From JAJZRJ01 sp040757055 (GTDB taxonomy: Bacteria > Desulfobacterota > Desulfobulbia > Desulfobulbales > Desulfurivibrionaceae), in contig JBFLXY010000007.1 in assembly GCA_040757055.1 (NCBI GenBank), positions 85,530-149,529 of the forward strand: DNA of 64,000 nt. Reading direction: 5' to 3'. The notes under the pieces were generated by a model. The model ran no database searches, was not told the DNA's origin, and saw nothing but the letters and a program-made list of their open reading frames with translations. Position numbers and translations under genes: made by a program. Numbering within the stretch: the first letter of the stretch is position 1; each line of letters opens with the position of its first letter. This document shows, in pieces, positions 1 to 8,453 of the stretch.

Positions 1-337
1 GGCCGAAGGCCGTGCGGCTCAGGAAAGTGAAGGGATCGGCCAGCCGGCCATAGGCCCGCACGGTGAGGAAGGCGAGGCAGCAGAAGGCCAGGGCCAGGGC
101 CGCGCTCACGATGGGCAGGTTGCCGAAGAGCGAGGCCAGCAGTGGCAGGGCCAGGGCCAGCAGCAGAAAAGGGCGCAGTGCTGTTTCGGTGGCGCCCTTG
201 AGGCTCATGATGCAGTATTCGTGAAGCGCGACGAAGCCGAGGCCGCAGGCCACCAGCCAGAAGAGCAGGGTCGGGCCGTAGAGCAGCAGCAGTAGCCAGC
301 CGGCACCCAGGGCCATTCCGGTGAGCAGTCGTTCCAT
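1..337 (-). CDS. cdsA: Phosphatidate cytidylyltransferase, N-terminal part
   Basis: Only the first ~112 residues lie in the window; the gene runs off its left edge. The protein opens with MERLLTGMALGAGW and continues with back-to-back hydrophobic helices separated by short polar loops, as in the N-terminus of CdsA. CdsA makes CDP-diacylglycerol from phosphatidic acid and CTP in the inner membrane. The signature motif lies near the C-terminus and is not visible, so the call rests on N-terminal character and on position 9 bases after uppS, the usual uppS-cdsA order. Confidence 0.75.
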   Translation of the reverse strand, partial: MERLLTGMALGAGWLLLLLYGPTLLFWLVACGLGFVALHEYCIMSLKGATETALRPFLLLALALPLLASLFGNLPIVSAALALAFCCLAFLTVRAYGRLADPFTFLSRTAFG

Positions 338-346
338 CGGTATGCC

Positions 347-1096
347 TCAGCCTGCCACCACTTGGGCGCCGGTCTTGCCGAAGCGCCGCTGTCGTCCCTG
401 GTAGTCGTCCAGGGCGGCATGGAACTGCGCTTTGCGGAAGTCGGGCCAGAGGATGGGAGTGAAGTAGAGTTCGCTGTAGGAGGTCTGCCAGAGGAGGAAG
501 TTGCTGAGGCGGGACTCGCCGCCGGTGCGGATGAGGAGATCCGGGTCGGGGAGCCCTGCGGTGTAGAGGTGTTCGTTCAGCCGCTCTTCGGTGATCGCCT
601 CGGGCGTGAGGGTGCCGGCCACACATTGCTGTGCCAAAAGCCGGGCTGCGCGGACGAGTTCGCTTCTGCCGCCGTAGCTCAGGGCCAGATTGAGGATGAG
701 GCCGCGGTTGCCGGCGGTCCTGTCGATGGTCTTTCCGAGCAGGGCCTGCACGTCTTTGGGCAGGCGCTCGATCTCGCCGCTGCACCTGAGGCGCACCCCT
801 TTTTCCAGCATGGGGGCGAGCTGGCTTTCGAGGTAGGCGCGGAGCAGGCTCATGAGCGCCTGGACTTCCAGGGGCGGCCGTTGCCAGTTCTCGGTGGAAA
901 AGGCATAGAGGGTGAGCGCCGTGATGCCCAGTTCGCCGGCCGCCTCGACGATTTCCCGCACCGATTCGACCCCGGCCTTGTGGCCTATGGCGCGCGGCAG
1001 ACCACGCTGTTCGGCCCATCGGCCATTGCCGTCCATGATGATGGCGACATGACGGGGCAGCCTGCGGTGGTCGGGTTCAGTGGGGGGCATGGTCAT
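347..1096 (-). CDS. uppS: Di-trans,poly-cis-undecaprenyl-diphosphate synthase
   Basis: A 249-residue cis-prenyltransferase that builds undecaprenyl diphosphate, the lipid carrier for peptidoglycan and LPS, from FPP and IPP. The family signature MDGNGRWA is near residue 21, with the catalytic Asp in it. Further conserved stretches are YAFSTENWxRP, SYGGR and the C-terminal LLIRTGGExRLSNFLLWQ block. Length is normal. It follows frr by 93 bases and precedes cdsA by 9. An ATG two codons downstream is an equally possible start; no strong ribosome site is visible. Confidence 0.97.
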   Translation of the reverse strand: MTMPPTEPDHRRLPRHVAIIMDGNGRWAEQRGLPRAIGHKAGVESVREIVEAAGELGITALTLYAFSTENWQRPPLEVQALMSLLRAYLESQLAPMLEKGVRLRCSGEIERLPKDVQALLGKTIDRTAGNRGLILNLALSYGGRSELVRAARLLAQQCVAGTLTPEAITEERLNEHLYTAGLPDPDLLIRTGGESRLSNFLLWQTSYSELYFTPILWPDFRKAQFHAALDDYQGRQRRFGKTGAQVVAG

Positions 1097-1118
1097 CGGT
1101 GTTCACGATCGCACAAAC

Positions 1119-1147
1119 GAAAAAAGGATACCATGACGATATCCTTT
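1119..1147 (-). terminator. Intrinsic terminator-like hairpin between frr and uppS
   Basis: On the minus strand an 8-bp stem (AAAGGATA paired with TATCCTTT) with a 9-base loop is followed by a T-run. It lies after the frr stop and before uppS, so it probably attenuates the ribosomal part of the operon before the envelope part. Confidence 0.6.
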
Positions 1148-1189
1148 CTGCACGGAGACTTTGCGGAAAACGGTGCGGATGCCATGAGG

Positions 1190-1744
1190 TCAGACCTCCA
1201 TGACCTCCTTTTCCTTTTCCGCCATGATCTCGTCGATTTTCTTGATGTGCCTGTCCGTGGCCTTCTGGGCCTCTTCCTGGAGCTTGAAGAATTCGTCCTC
1301 GGCCAGCTCCTTGCTGCCTTTCTGTTTTTTGAGGGCGTCGATGGCATCGCGGCGGCAGTTGCGGATCGCCACCCGGTACTCCTCGCTGATCTTCTTCACC
1401 TGCTTGACCAGCTCCTTGCGGCGCTCTTCGGTGAGCTGCGGGATGTTGATGCGGATCACCTTGCCGTCGTTGGAAGGATTAAGGCCGATATCGGAGCCAA
1501 AGATCGCCTTCTCGATGGCGGCGAGGAGCTGGGTGTCCCAGGGCTGGATCACGATCATCCGGCTCTCCGGGATGGTGAGGTTGGCCACCTGGTTCAAGAG
1601 CATGGGCGAACCGTAGGCAGAGACCTTGATGCCGTCGAGCAGGGCGAGCGAGGCGCGGCCGGTGCGGATCCTGGTCAGCTCGCGGCGGTAGGCCTCCATG
1701 CTGTGGTCCATCTTTTCGTTCATGGCGAGAATGGTCGGATGCAT
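1190..1744 (-). CDS. frr: Ribosome recycling factor
   Basis: A 184-residue protein of normal RRF length. Family landmarks include RTGRASLALLDGIKV near residue 28, PWDTQLLAAIEKAI, and the C-terminal coiled coil with VAIRNCRRDAID. RRF acts with EF-G to split post-termination ribosomes. The start is 3 bases after pyrH, with an AGGGGG ribosome site formed from the end of pyrH, suggesting translational coupling. Confidence 0.98.
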   Translation of the reverse strand: MHPTILAMNEKMDHSMEAYRRELTRIRTGRASLALLDGIKVSAYGSPMLLNQVANLTIPESRMIVIQPWDTQLLAAIEKAIFGSDIGLNPSNDGKVIRINIPQLTEERRKELVKQVKKISEEYRVAIRNCRRDAIDALKKQKGSKELAEDEFFKLQEEAQKATDRHIKKIDEIMAEKEKEVMEV

Positions 1745-1747
1745 CTC

Positions 1748-2464
1748 TTACCCCCTGATCAGTGTGCCGATGGATTCGCCGCACACCGCCTTCTTCATGT
1801 TGCCCGGCGTGTTCATGTCGATGACCAGAATGGCGGTGTTGTTGTCCATGGCCAGCGAGATGGCGGCGGCGTCCATCACCTTGAGGTGGCGTTGCAGAAC
1901 CTCGTCGTAGCTCAGGGTGTCGAACCGGACCGCGTCCTTGTGCCTGAGCGGGTCCTTGTCGTAAACCCCGTCCACCCGGGTCGCCTTGCAGACGAGGTCG
2001 GCGTTGATCTCCAAGGCTCGCAGCATGGCGGCGGTGTCGGTGGTGAAGTAGGGGTTGCCGGTGCCGGCCCCGAAGATCACCACCCGTCTCTTCTGGAGAT
2101 GGTGGATCGCCTTCTGGCGGGAGAAGGACTCGCAGACCGTGAGCATGGGGATGGCGGAGAGCACCCGTGCCGAAACGTCGTGGCGCTCCAATGCGTCGTG
2201 CAGGGCCAGGGCGTTGATCACCGTGGCCAGCATGCCCATGTTGTCGGCCGCCGCCCGGTCCATGCCGCTTGAAGCGCCGGAGACGCCGCGGAAGATGTTG
2301 CCTGCCCCGATCACCAGGGCAAGCTGGACATCGAGGGCGACCAGTTCCCTGATTTCCCTGGCCACGTAGTTGAGCACCTCGGTGCTGATGCCGAAGGCGG
2401 CGTCGCCCATCAGGGCTTCGCCGCTCAGCTTCAACAGCACCCGTTTGTACTTGCTCTTCGCCAT
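1748..2464 (-). CDS. pyrH: Uridylate kinase (UMP kinase)
   Basis: A 238-residue amino-acid-kinase-fold enzyme that phosphorylates UMP to UDP for pyrimidine and cell-wall precursor supply. Visible motifs are the N-terminal KLSGEAL, VIGAGNIFRG near residue 51 and the nucleotide-binding FGAGTGNPYFTTDTAA block near residue 130. The order tsf-pyrH-frr is conserved in bacteria and length is typical. Confidence 0.98.
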   Translation of the reverse strand: MAKSKYKRVLLKLSGEALMGDAAFGISTEVLNYVAREIRELVALDVQLALVIGAGNIFRGVSGASSGMDRAAADNMGMLATVINALALHDALERHDVSARVLSAIPMLTVCESFSRQKAIHHLQKRRVVIFGAGTGNPYFTTDTAAMLRALEINADLVCKATRVDGVYDKDPLRHKDAVRFDTLSYDEVLQRHLKVMDAAAISLAMDNNTAILVIDMNTPGNMKKAVCGESIGTLIRG

Positions 2465-2485
2465 GGCCGGGTTTCCGCGGTTGGT

Positions 2486-3079
2486 TCAGGCGCCGACCTG
2501 GAAGCGGGCAAAGCGCTTGACGCTGATGTTCTCGCCCATCTTGGCGATGAGTTCGTTCAGCAGATCCTGGATGGAGAGATCGGGGTTTTTGACGAACTTC
2601 TGCTCCAGGAGGCAGTTTTCGGCGTAGAACTTGTCCATCTTGCCGCCCACCATCTTTTCGGCGATGTTCTCCGGCTTGCCGGAGTCCATGGCCTGCTGCT
2701 TGTAGATGTTGCGCTCGCGCTCGATGAGGTCGGCGGGCACGTCCTCGCGCTTGATGGAGACCGGATTGGAAGCGGCGATGTGCATGGCCACGTTTTTGGC
2801 GAACTCGATGAAGGCCGGGCTCTTGGCCACGAAGTCGGTCTCGCAGCCGACCTCCACCATGACGCCGAGCTTGCTGCCGGCGTGGATGTAAGTCTCGATC
2901 ACGCCCTCGCTGGTGGCGCGGTCGGCCCGCTTCTTGGCCACGGCCAGGCCCTTCTGCCGCAGCAGGTCCACGGCCTTTTCCATGTCGCCGCCGGTGTCGG
3001 CGAGCGCCTTCTTGCAATCCATCATCCCCGCATTGGTCTTGTCGCGGAGTTCCTTGACCATCTGGCTGGTTATCTGCAC
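2486..3079 (-). CDS. tsf: Elongation factor Ts
   Basis: A 197-residue guanine-nucleotide exchange factor for EF-Tu. The UBA-like N-terminus (VKELRDKTNAGMMDCKKAL) and the TDFVAKS motif near residue 80 that inserts into EF-Tu are intact. It is shorter than the E. coli protein (283), as in the common short EF-Ts type with one core subdomain. The start codon is GTG at 3079, supported by GAGG eight bases upstream. Confidence 0.97.
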   Translation of the reverse strand: MQITSQMVKELRDKTNAGMMDCKKALADTGGDMEKAVDLLRQKGLAVAKKRADRATSEGVIETYIHAGSKLGVMVEVGCETDFVAKSPAFIEFAKNVAMHIAASNPVSIKREDVPADLIERERNIYKQQAMDSGKPENIAEKMVGGKMDKFYAENCLLEQKFVKNPDLSIQDLLNELIAKMGENISVKRFARFQVGA

Positions 3080-3117
3080 GGGCAGTACCTCGTTAAGCTA
3101 TGGGTTCAACGTGAAAA

Positions 3118-3164
3118 AGAGAAGAAACGGCCGGCGGGCTCCTGGCCGTGCGACCGGAGCCCGC
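3118..3164 (-). terminator. Attenuator/terminator between rpsB and tsf
   Basis: On the minus strand a perfect 9-bp stem (GCGGGCTCC / GGAGCCCGC, 3134-3164) is followed within about ten bases by a T/C-rich tract. It sits in the 99-base rpsB-tsf gap, where many bacteria have a partial terminator that lowers tsf expression relative to rpsB. Strength is uncertain because the T-tract is interrupted. Confidence 0.6.
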
Positions 3165-3178
3165 GCTGTGCCGGGTCG

Positions 3179-3925
3179 TTATTCAGCGGCGGCCTGTTCG
3201 GCCACTTCGTCCTTGTCGGCCGCGGCCTGGCGCTGCTCGCCGTACTTGGCACGGCCGGCGAGGACCGCATCGGCCATCCGCGAGGTGATGAGCCGGACCG
3301 ACTTGATGGCGTCGTCGTTGCCGGGGATCAGGTAGTCGATGCCGTCCGGGTCGCAGTTGGTATCGGCGGTGGCGATGACCGGGATGCCGAGGCGGTTGGC
3401 TTCGTCCACCGCGATGCTCTCCCTCTTGGGGTCGATGATGAAGAGGGCGTCCGGCAGGCTCTTCATGTTCTTGATGCCGCCGATGTTGCGCTCCAGCTTT
3501 TCGGCCTCCTTCTGCATGGTGAGGGCTTCCTTCTTCTTGTAGCGGTTGATGGTGCCGTCCTCTTCCATGGCCTTGAAGTGTTTCAGGCGCTCGACGCTCT
3601 TCTTGATGGTCTGGTGGTTGGTGAGCATGCCGCCCAGCCAGCGGTAGTCGACGTAGAACATGCCGCAGCGGGTCGCCTCTTCGCGGATGATCTCCTGGGC
3701 CTGGCGCTTGGTGCCGACAAAGAGGATGTTGCCGCCCCTGGCCGCCAGGTTCTCGACGAAGTCGTAGGCATGGTTGAAGAGAGGCAGGGTCTTGTCGAGG
3801 TTGATGATGTAGATCTTGTTGCGCTCTCCGAAGATGTAGGGCTTCATCTTCGGATTCCAGCGGCGGGTCTGATGGCCGAAGTGCAGGCCGGCCTCCAGCA
3901 TTTCCTGCATGGTGACGTGGGACAT
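3179..3925 (-). CDS. rpsB: 30S ribosomal protein S2
   Basis: A 248-residue S2 protein. Motifs are the N-terminal LEAGLHFGHQTRRWNPKM, LxFVGTKRQAQEII, the RWLGGMLTNxxT block, and DALFIIDPxxE followed by EANRLGIPVIATxDTNCDP. The start at 3925 (MSHVTM) is chosen because AGGAG lies eight bases upstream. The frame is open far beyond it but carries no S2-like sequence there. It is the first gene of the minus-strand operon rpsB-tsf-pyrH-frr-uppS-cdsA. Confidence 0.98.
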   Translation of the reverse strand: MSHVTMQEMLEAGLHFGHQTRRWNPKMKPYIFGERNKIYIINLDKTLPLFNHAYDFVENLAARGGNILFVGTKRQAQEIIREEATRCGMFYVDYRWLGGMLTNHQTIKKSVERLKHFKAMEEDGTINRYKKKEALTMQKEAEKLERNIGGIKNMKSLPDALFIIDPKRESIAVDEANRLGIPVIATADTNCDPDGIDYLIPGNDDAIKSVRLITSRMADAVLAGRAKYGEQRQAAADKDEVAEQAAAE

Positions 3926-4065
3926 GGTGCGTACTCCTTGGTGTTTTTGGTTGTGTCTCCGTTCCGGTCTCGCGGAGCGGAAACCCTCCATCCCGTTTCC
4001 CGACCCGGCTCTGCCGGGCACCAGTGGGAGTGTTCGTGGGATGTGCGACGTTGTAAAACCCGCAC

Positions 4066-4094
4066 CTTTTACCACTGTTGCCACGATTTTGCAA
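4066..4094 (-). promoter_or_regulatory. Candidate sigma-70 promoter for the rpsB operon
   Basis: On the minus strand TTGCAA (4089-4094) and TAAAAG (4066-4071) are separated by 17 bases, about 140 bases upstream of the rpsB start. The rest of the 297-base rpsB-waaF gap is the rpsB leader and has no further clear feature. Read by eye only. Confidence 0.4.
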
Positions 4095-4222
4095 GGGTGA
4101 TGGCGGGAAAAAGCGGCGCAGCCATACAGGCGCGGCGAATACGGCTGGCGATGGAGAAAAGTCTTGACGCGACGGGCCAAAACAACCAAACTGCCCCCCA
4201 TCGAGAGCCCACTGAGCCATTC

Positions 4223-5299
4223 ATGAGACATCTTGCCGAGTACCAGCCGCGCACCATCCTGGTCCGCTCCACCAACTGGGTGGGCGACGCCATCATGACC
4301 ACGCCGGCGGTGCGCACCATTCGCGCCAACTTTCCCGGGGCGAAGATCTCCATCCTCGCCTACCCGTGGGTGGCGGACATCTTCGCCGCCAGTCCCCATG
4401 TGGACGAGGTGCTCATCTACCAGAAAAAAGGCCGCCACCAAGGGCTGCACGGCCTGTGGCAGCTTGGCCGCGAACTGCGCGAGCGGTGTTTCGACATGGC
4501 CATTCTGCTGCAGAATGCCTTCGAGGCGGCGCTGTTGGCGAACCTTGCCGGCATTCCGGTACGGGCCGGTTACCGCCGTGACGGCCGCGGCCTGTTGCTT
4601 ACCCATGGGGTGACCATCCGGCCCGAGGTGCGGCGGCTCCACCAGGTCCACTACTATCAGGGGCTGCTGGCAGAACTGGGGCTTTCCCTTGGTCCGGACG
4701 AGCTTTTCCTGCAACTGCCGACCGAAACCAGTCGCTGGGCACGAGAGTTCCTGGCCAGCCGCAGGCCACGCCGGGTGGTGGGGCTGAACCCTGGCGCCGC
4801 CTATGGCCCGGCGAAAAAGTGGGCGGCCGAACGCTATGCCGGCCTTGCCGCCCGCCTCCACCGTGAATACGGCGCCACCCTGCTGGTCTTCGGCACCGCC
4901 GCCGACCAGGAGGCGGCGGCGCTCATCAAGGCCGAGGCGCCGGAGCAGGTGGTGGACCTCTCCGGCAAGACGACGCTCGCCGAGGCCATGGCCCTGATCG
5001 GCTGCTGCGACGCCTTTGTCACCAACGATTCGGGGCTGATGCACGTGGCCGCGGCGCAAAAGGTGCCCCTGGTCGCGATCTTCGGCTCCACCGACGAGGT
5101 GGCCACCGGCCCCTTCTGCCATACCGCGGTGATTCTGAAGAAGGCGCTGCCGTGCAGCCCCTGCTTCAAGACCCATTGCCGTTTCGGCCACTACCAGTGC
5201 ATGGCCGGCATCGAGGTGGACGAGGTCTTCGTTGCCGTAGCCGGCCTGCTGGAGGCCAAGGGGGAGGAGGTGGGCCATGCAGCCGGCGGTCTTTCTTGA
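4223..5299 (+). CDS. waaF: ADP-heptose:LPS heptosyltransferase II
   Basis: A 358-residue glycosyltransferase family 9 protein that adds the second heptose to the LPS inner core at the cytoplasmic face. Landmarks are ILVRSTNWVGDAIMTTPAV at the N-terminus, VGLNPGAAYGPAKKWA in the middle, and the donor-site block TNDSGLMHVAAA followed by VAIFGSTD. The cysteine-containing PCSPCFKxxCRFGHYQCM tail is typical of WaaF. The start is uncertain: an in-frame ATG at 4151 would add 24 residues, but 4223 sits just ahead of the conserved ILVR strand. It overlaps gmhB by 23 bases. Confidence 0.93.
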   Translation: MRHLAEYQPRTILVRSTNWVGDAIMTTPAVRTIRANFPGAKISILAYPWVADIFAASPHVDEVLIYQKKGRHQGLHGLWQLGRELRERCFDMAILLQNAFEAALLANLAGIPVRAGYRRDGRGLLLTHGVTIRPEVRRLHQVHYYQGLLAELGLSLGPDELFLQLPTETSRWAREFLASRRPRRVVGLNPGAAYGPAKKWAAERYAGLAARLHREYGATLLVFGTAADQEAAALIKAEAPEQVVDLSGKTTLAEAMALIGCCDAFVTNDSGLMHVAAAQKVPLVAIFGSTDEVATGPFCHTAVILKKALPCSPCFKTHCRFGHYQCMAGIEVDEVFVAVAGLLEAKGEEVGHAAGGLS

Positions 5300-5852
5300 T
5301 CGGGACGGCACCATCAACGAGCAGATGGGGTACGTCAACCATCTGAGCCGTTTTGTCCTGCTGCCGCGGGTGGGGGAGGCGATCCGGCTCCTCAATGAGC
5401 GCGGGATTCCGGTGGTGGTGGCCACCAACCAGTCTGGTCTGGCCCGCGGTTACTTTCCGGAGTCGCTGCTCACGGCGGTGCATGCCAAAATGACGGCCGG
5501 GCTGGCCGCGGCCGGCGCCCGGCTCGACGGCATCTATGTCTGCCCCCATCATCCCGAGGCCAGGGAGGAGCGGTATCGCGTCGCGTGCCCCTGCCGCAAG
5601 CCGAAGACCGGGCTCTTCACCCGGGCGGCAGCGGAACTCGACCTTGATCTGGCCAGATCGTATGTGGTGGGGGATCGCTGGTCGGACCTGAAGGCGGCCG
5701 CGGCCTGCGGCGCCAAAGGGGTGCTGGTGCTGACCGGCTACGGCCGCGGCGATCGGGAGTATATCGGCCCCGGCCAGGCCGTGCAGCCCCATTGGGTGGC
5801 CGAGGATCTTTACGAGGCGGTGGGCTGGATTCTCCGCGACCTGGCGGCCTGA
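5277..5852 (+). CDS. gmhB: D-glycero-D-manno-heptose 1,7-bisphosphate 7-phosphatase
   Basis: A 191-residue HAD-family phosphatase. The nucleophile motif FLDRDGTIN is at residues 6-14, ATNQSGLARGYF gives motif II, and VVGDRWSDLKAA gives motif IV. The CPHHPEA…CPCRKPKTG region with clustered Cys/His matches the zinc loop of GmhB. It supplies heptose for the LPS core made by the upstream overlapping waaF. The start overlaps the end of waaF, indicating co-translation. Confidence 0.93.
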   Translation: MQPAVFLDRDGTINEQMGYVNHLSRFVLLPRVGEAIRLLNERGIPVVVATNQSGLARGYFPESLLTAVHAKMTAGLAAAGARLDGIYVCPHHPEAREERYRVACPCRKPKTGLFTRAAAELDLDLARSYVVGDRWSDLKAAAACGAKGVLVLTGYGRGDREYIGPGQAVQPHWVAEDLYEAVGWILRDLAA

Positions 5853-5864
5853 ATCCCTGCCTGG

Positions 5865-6197
5865 TTATTCCTCGTCCCGGCCCTTTTTCCTTTCGCTGCT
5901 GAAGTCGAAGACCATCTCGTTTTTTCCGACCATCCCGAAGTTCCGGCGCGCCACCTCCTTCTGGTAGGCGCGGTCACTCCTGAGCCGGGCATTCTCCGCC
6001 GCGAGCTGCTCGTTCTCCGTCCTGATCCGCTGATTTTCCGCCGTGGCGGCGCGGAGGTCGCGATGCACCCGATAGTATCTCACTGCGCCATAAGGGCTGA
6101 AGGTGAGCCATGCCGCAAAGGCCAGAACCAATACGGCGAAAAAGGCGAGCCATCGCTGCCGTTCCGGTCTTCTGATTTTCTTGTAGGGCAGCGGCAT
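5865..6197 (-). CDS. ftsB: FtsB/DivIC-like septum formation initiator
   Basis: A 110-residue bitopic membrane protein. A basic N-terminus (KKIRRPERQR) is followed by one transmembrane helix (about residues 16-34). A periplasmic coiled coil rich in E, N and L follows (ENQRIRTENEQLAAENARLRSD), ending in an ARxxFGMV-type motif. This is the architecture of FtsB/DivIC, which bridges FtsL and FtsQ in the divisome. It converges on gmhB with a 12-base gap. Assignment is by architecture and is good for the family. Confidence 0.8.
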   Translation of the reverse strand: MPLPYKKIRRPERQRWLAFFAVLVLAFAAWLTFSPYGAVRYYRVHRDLRAATAENQRIRTENEQLAAENARLRSDRAYQKEVARRNFGMVGKNEMVFDFSSERKKGRDEE

Positions 6198-6247
6198 GCG
6201 GAGTCTGGCCCGGTTCAGGGTGGAACAGCGGAGTATCTGCCTGTCCC

Positions 6248-6276
6248 TTCATATCACAGCAGCGGCCGGGCCGCAA
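6248..6276 (-). promoter_or_regulatory. Candidate sigma-70 promoter for the ftsB-like gene
   Basis: On the minus strand TTGCGG (6271-6276) and TATGAA (6248-6253) are 17 bases apart, 51 bases upstream of the start at 6197. A GC-rich hairpin (GCGGC/GCCGC) overlaps the spacer. Low to moderate support. Confidence 0.35.
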
Positions 6277-6295
6277 TCCCTCTTGTCGCCACCTT

Positions 6296-6997
6296 TCAGC
6301 TGATGCGGAGCAGGCGGATGGCGATGATTCCGGCCTCGTAGAGCAGATAGAGCGGCAGGCCCATGAGCATCATGTTGAAGACGTCCGGGGTCGGGGTGAG
6401 CAGGGCGGCGACGATACTGATGACCAGCACTGCGTAGCGGCGGTGGCGTTCAAAGGACCGGCGCGTGCAGAGGCCGGTCCTGGCGAGGAAGACCATGAAG
6501 ATCGGCAGCTCGAAAATGAAGCCGAAGGCGAGGACAAAGAGGGTGACAAAGGCGATGAAGCGGTCGATGGCGATGAGCGGCTTGAGCTGGGCCGACTGGA
6601 AACCCAGGAGAAAATCGACGCCATAGGGCAGGGTGATGTAATAGCAGAAACCGGCGCCGCTGTAGAAAAGAAACGAGGTGAAGAGAATGAACCAGAAGAC
6701 GGTGGCGGCGGGCAGGCGGAAGGGCCTGGCCAGGGCCCGCCAGAACCAGGCGATGAAGACCGGCGCCAGCAGGAAGGCGGCGGCGGCCAGAGCCAGCTTG
6801 ACGTGGGCAAGAAAGGGCTCGGTCACCGTGAAAAAGGCGAGTTCCTGGCGGAGATGGCGTTGGAATATCCGGAGCAGTTGCGGCGCCAGCAGGAAGCAGC
6901 CGGCGGTGGTGGCCAGCAGCAGGCCGAGCAGCCGCAGCGCGGAACGCCGCAGTCCGTTGATGATGGCTGCCAGTTGGTGCGGGGTATCCAGGGGCAT
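6296..6997 (-). CDS. tatC: Sec-independent protein translocase TatC
   Basis: A 233-residue polytopic membrane protein with six predicted helices. The block FxxTEPFLAHVKLAL near residue 56 carries the invariant Glu of the signal-peptide site. The conserved FGxxFELPIFMVFLARTG follows near residue 160. The next stretch has RRYAVLVISIVAALLTPTPDVFNMMLMGLPLYLLYE, containing the family DxxxQ-like/PxxLLYE region. TatC recognises twin-arginine signals on folded exported proteins. No tatA or tatB is nearby. It is the last gene of the secDF-ykgJ-HD-tatC run. Confidence 0.93.
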   Translation of the reverse strand: MPLDTPHQLAAIINGLRRSALRLLGLLLATTAGCFLLAPQLLRIFQRHLRQELAFFTVTEPFLAHVKLALAAAAFLLAPVFIAWFWRALARPFRLPAATVFWFILFTSFLFYSGAGFCYYITLPYGVDFLLGFQSAQLKPLIAIDRFIAFVTLFVLAFGFIFELPIFMVFLARTGLCTRRSFERHRRYAVLVISIVAALLTPTPDVFNMMLMGLPLYLLYEAGIIAIRLLRIS

Positions 6998-7012
6998 GGC
7001 AACAGCCGGCAG

Positions 7013-7753
7013 CTACGATTGAGGGCGCTTGCGGGCGGTGTCGTCGCCGTTGATCTCACGCTCCAGGCGGCGGAAGAAGACCTCCATGAACTCGTGGCGC
7101 TCCTGGGCGATGCGGCGGCCTTCCGGGGTGAGCATGGTCTCCTTGACCTTGCAGAGCTTGACCCGGAATTCGCGGTAAGCCGTGTCTTCCACCGAATAGG
7201 AGGTGGTGTTGGTGATGTCGCTTGCGCGGTTGTGCAGCCGGGCGCCCACCTGGCCGGCAAAGAGGAAGGCGCGGCCGATGCCGATGGCGCCGATGGAGTC
7301 CAGCTTGTCGGCGTCGTAAAGGATTTGCGCCTCCAGACTCTGGGGAACCTTGTCGTTGCGGTAGCGGTGGCTCTCGATGCAGTGGACCACGGCCTGGATC
7401 TGCTCGGTGGGCATGCCGAGGCCGATCAATATCCCTTCGGCCATTTCCGCCCCTTTTTCGGCGTGGCAGATGGTGCCCCGCTGTTCCATCTCGTGGCGGC
7501 GGCCGATGTCGTGCAGCAGGGCCGCGGCGCTCAGGATGTCGAGCTTCGCCCCCATCATCCGGCCGATGTGCATGGCGAGATCATGGACCCGCTCGGTGTG
7601 GTCCGGCCCGTGGCAGCCGCCCTCGCTGATGCAGTATTCGTGGGAGATGGCGCGGAGCCGCTCGGTCAGCGCGGTTCCTAGCGGGGCGGCGGCGCTGGTC
7701 TCCGCCTTGCGCAGGCTGTCCGCGTATGCCGGTTTTTCCTGTTCAGTCGCCAT
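7013..7753 (-). CDS. HD-domain phosphohydrolase
   Basis: A 246-residue HD superfamily protein. Metal ligands are in HGPDHTERV near residue 48 and the HD pair in LLHDIGR near residue 81. Further histidines (ICHAEKGA, VVHCIESHRYRN) and the late DADKLDSIGAIGIGRAF match the HD hydrolase group related to YpgQ/YedJ. The natural substrate is unknown; nucleotides are a guess. The start at 7753 overlaps the upstream ykgJ-type gene by 11 bases. Nothing in it explains its place in an export operon. Confidence 0.85.
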   Translation of the reverse strand: MATEQEKPAYADSLRKAETSAAAPLGTALTERLRAISHEYCISEGGCHGPDHTERVHDLAMHIGRMMGAKLDILSAAALLHDIGRRHEMEQRGTICHAEKGAEMAEGILIGLGMPTEQIQAVVHCIESHRYRNDKVPQSLEAQILYDADKLDSIGAIGIGRAFLFAGQVGARLHNRASDITNTTSYSVEDTAYREFRVKLCKVKETMLTPEGRRIAQERHEFMEVFFRRLEREINGDDTARKRPQS

Positions 7754-8453
7754 ACAGTTCCCGGATGAGGTGGTCGACGGCAAAGGCGAGCAGCTTCCCG
7801 TCATCGGCGAGCAATGCCTCGCGATCCGGCGTGGCCGCCGGCAGCTCGTTCCGGAAGCGGTCGAGGTCGTAGAGGGTGGCGAGATACTGCCGGCATCGGG
7901 ACTCGCTCGGCTGCCAGCCCGCCTTGATGCGGGGATGCTGGAGCAGGCGGAGCAGGAGGTCGTTCATCCGATGGTAGGGGAGCAGTTCCTGATCCGCGGT
8001 CCAGAGCGCCACGTCCTGCTCCTCGTTTTCGGCAAAGCCGCGGCAGTGCGGCTCGCTGAGCAGCACATGAAGAACGGTGACCGAACCATCCTCTCTCAGC
8101 GATGCGCCGCGGCCCAAGGGATAGGTGCGGCAGGGCGCGGGCCGGTCCTCGTAGACCGTGCAGCCCTGCGGGCTCACAAAGGGGCAGCTGGCCCGGCCGT
8201 CGTCAACCATGGCGAGGAAGACCCGCGGGAAGGGGTCGCCCTCTCCCTGTTCCACTATGGCGTAGCGGTCGAGGAAGAGGGAGGTGGCGATCCCCAGCCG
8301 GCGGGCCAGGCGCACCACGTCGTAGGGCGAGAGGGCCAGCTCCAGTTCGCGGCAGCACTCGGTGAAGCAGCTCACGCCCGGATGGCAGCGGAAGCGGAAG
8401 CGTTCGTCCTCCGTGAGCGGCCGGACGTGATCGGAGAGCATCTGCATGGTCAC
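7743..8453 (-). CDS. YkgJ family cysteine cluster protein
   Basis: A 236-residue protein with the YkgJ (UPF0153) cysteine pattern: C23, C29, C33-C34, then C90, C98 and C108 in the motif CPF…GCTVYEDRPAPCRTYP. The family is thought to bind zinc or an iron-sulfur cluster; the reaction is not known. The GTG start overlaps the secDF stop (GTGA), so it is translationally coupled to the translocase gene. An ATG two codons later (8447) is an alternative start. Confidence 0.85.
   Translation of the reverse strand: MTMQMLSDHVRPLTEDERFRFRCHPGVSCFTECCRELELALSPYDVVRLARRLGIATSLFLDRYAIVEQGEGDPFPRVFLAMVDDGRASCPFVSPQGCTVYEDRPAPCRTYPLGRGASLREDGSVTVLHVLLSEPHCRGFAENEEQDVALWTADQELLPYHRMNDLLLRLLQHPRIKAGWQPSESRCRQYLATLYDLDRFRNELPAATPDREALLADDGKLLAFAVDHLIRELYGD

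Noticed and set aside
362..2272. A 636-residue open frame on the plus strand opposite uppS, frr and pyrH
   Set aside because: GC-rich codon use leaves long open antisense frames. The protein has no recognisable domain, and the minus strand carries three certain genes.
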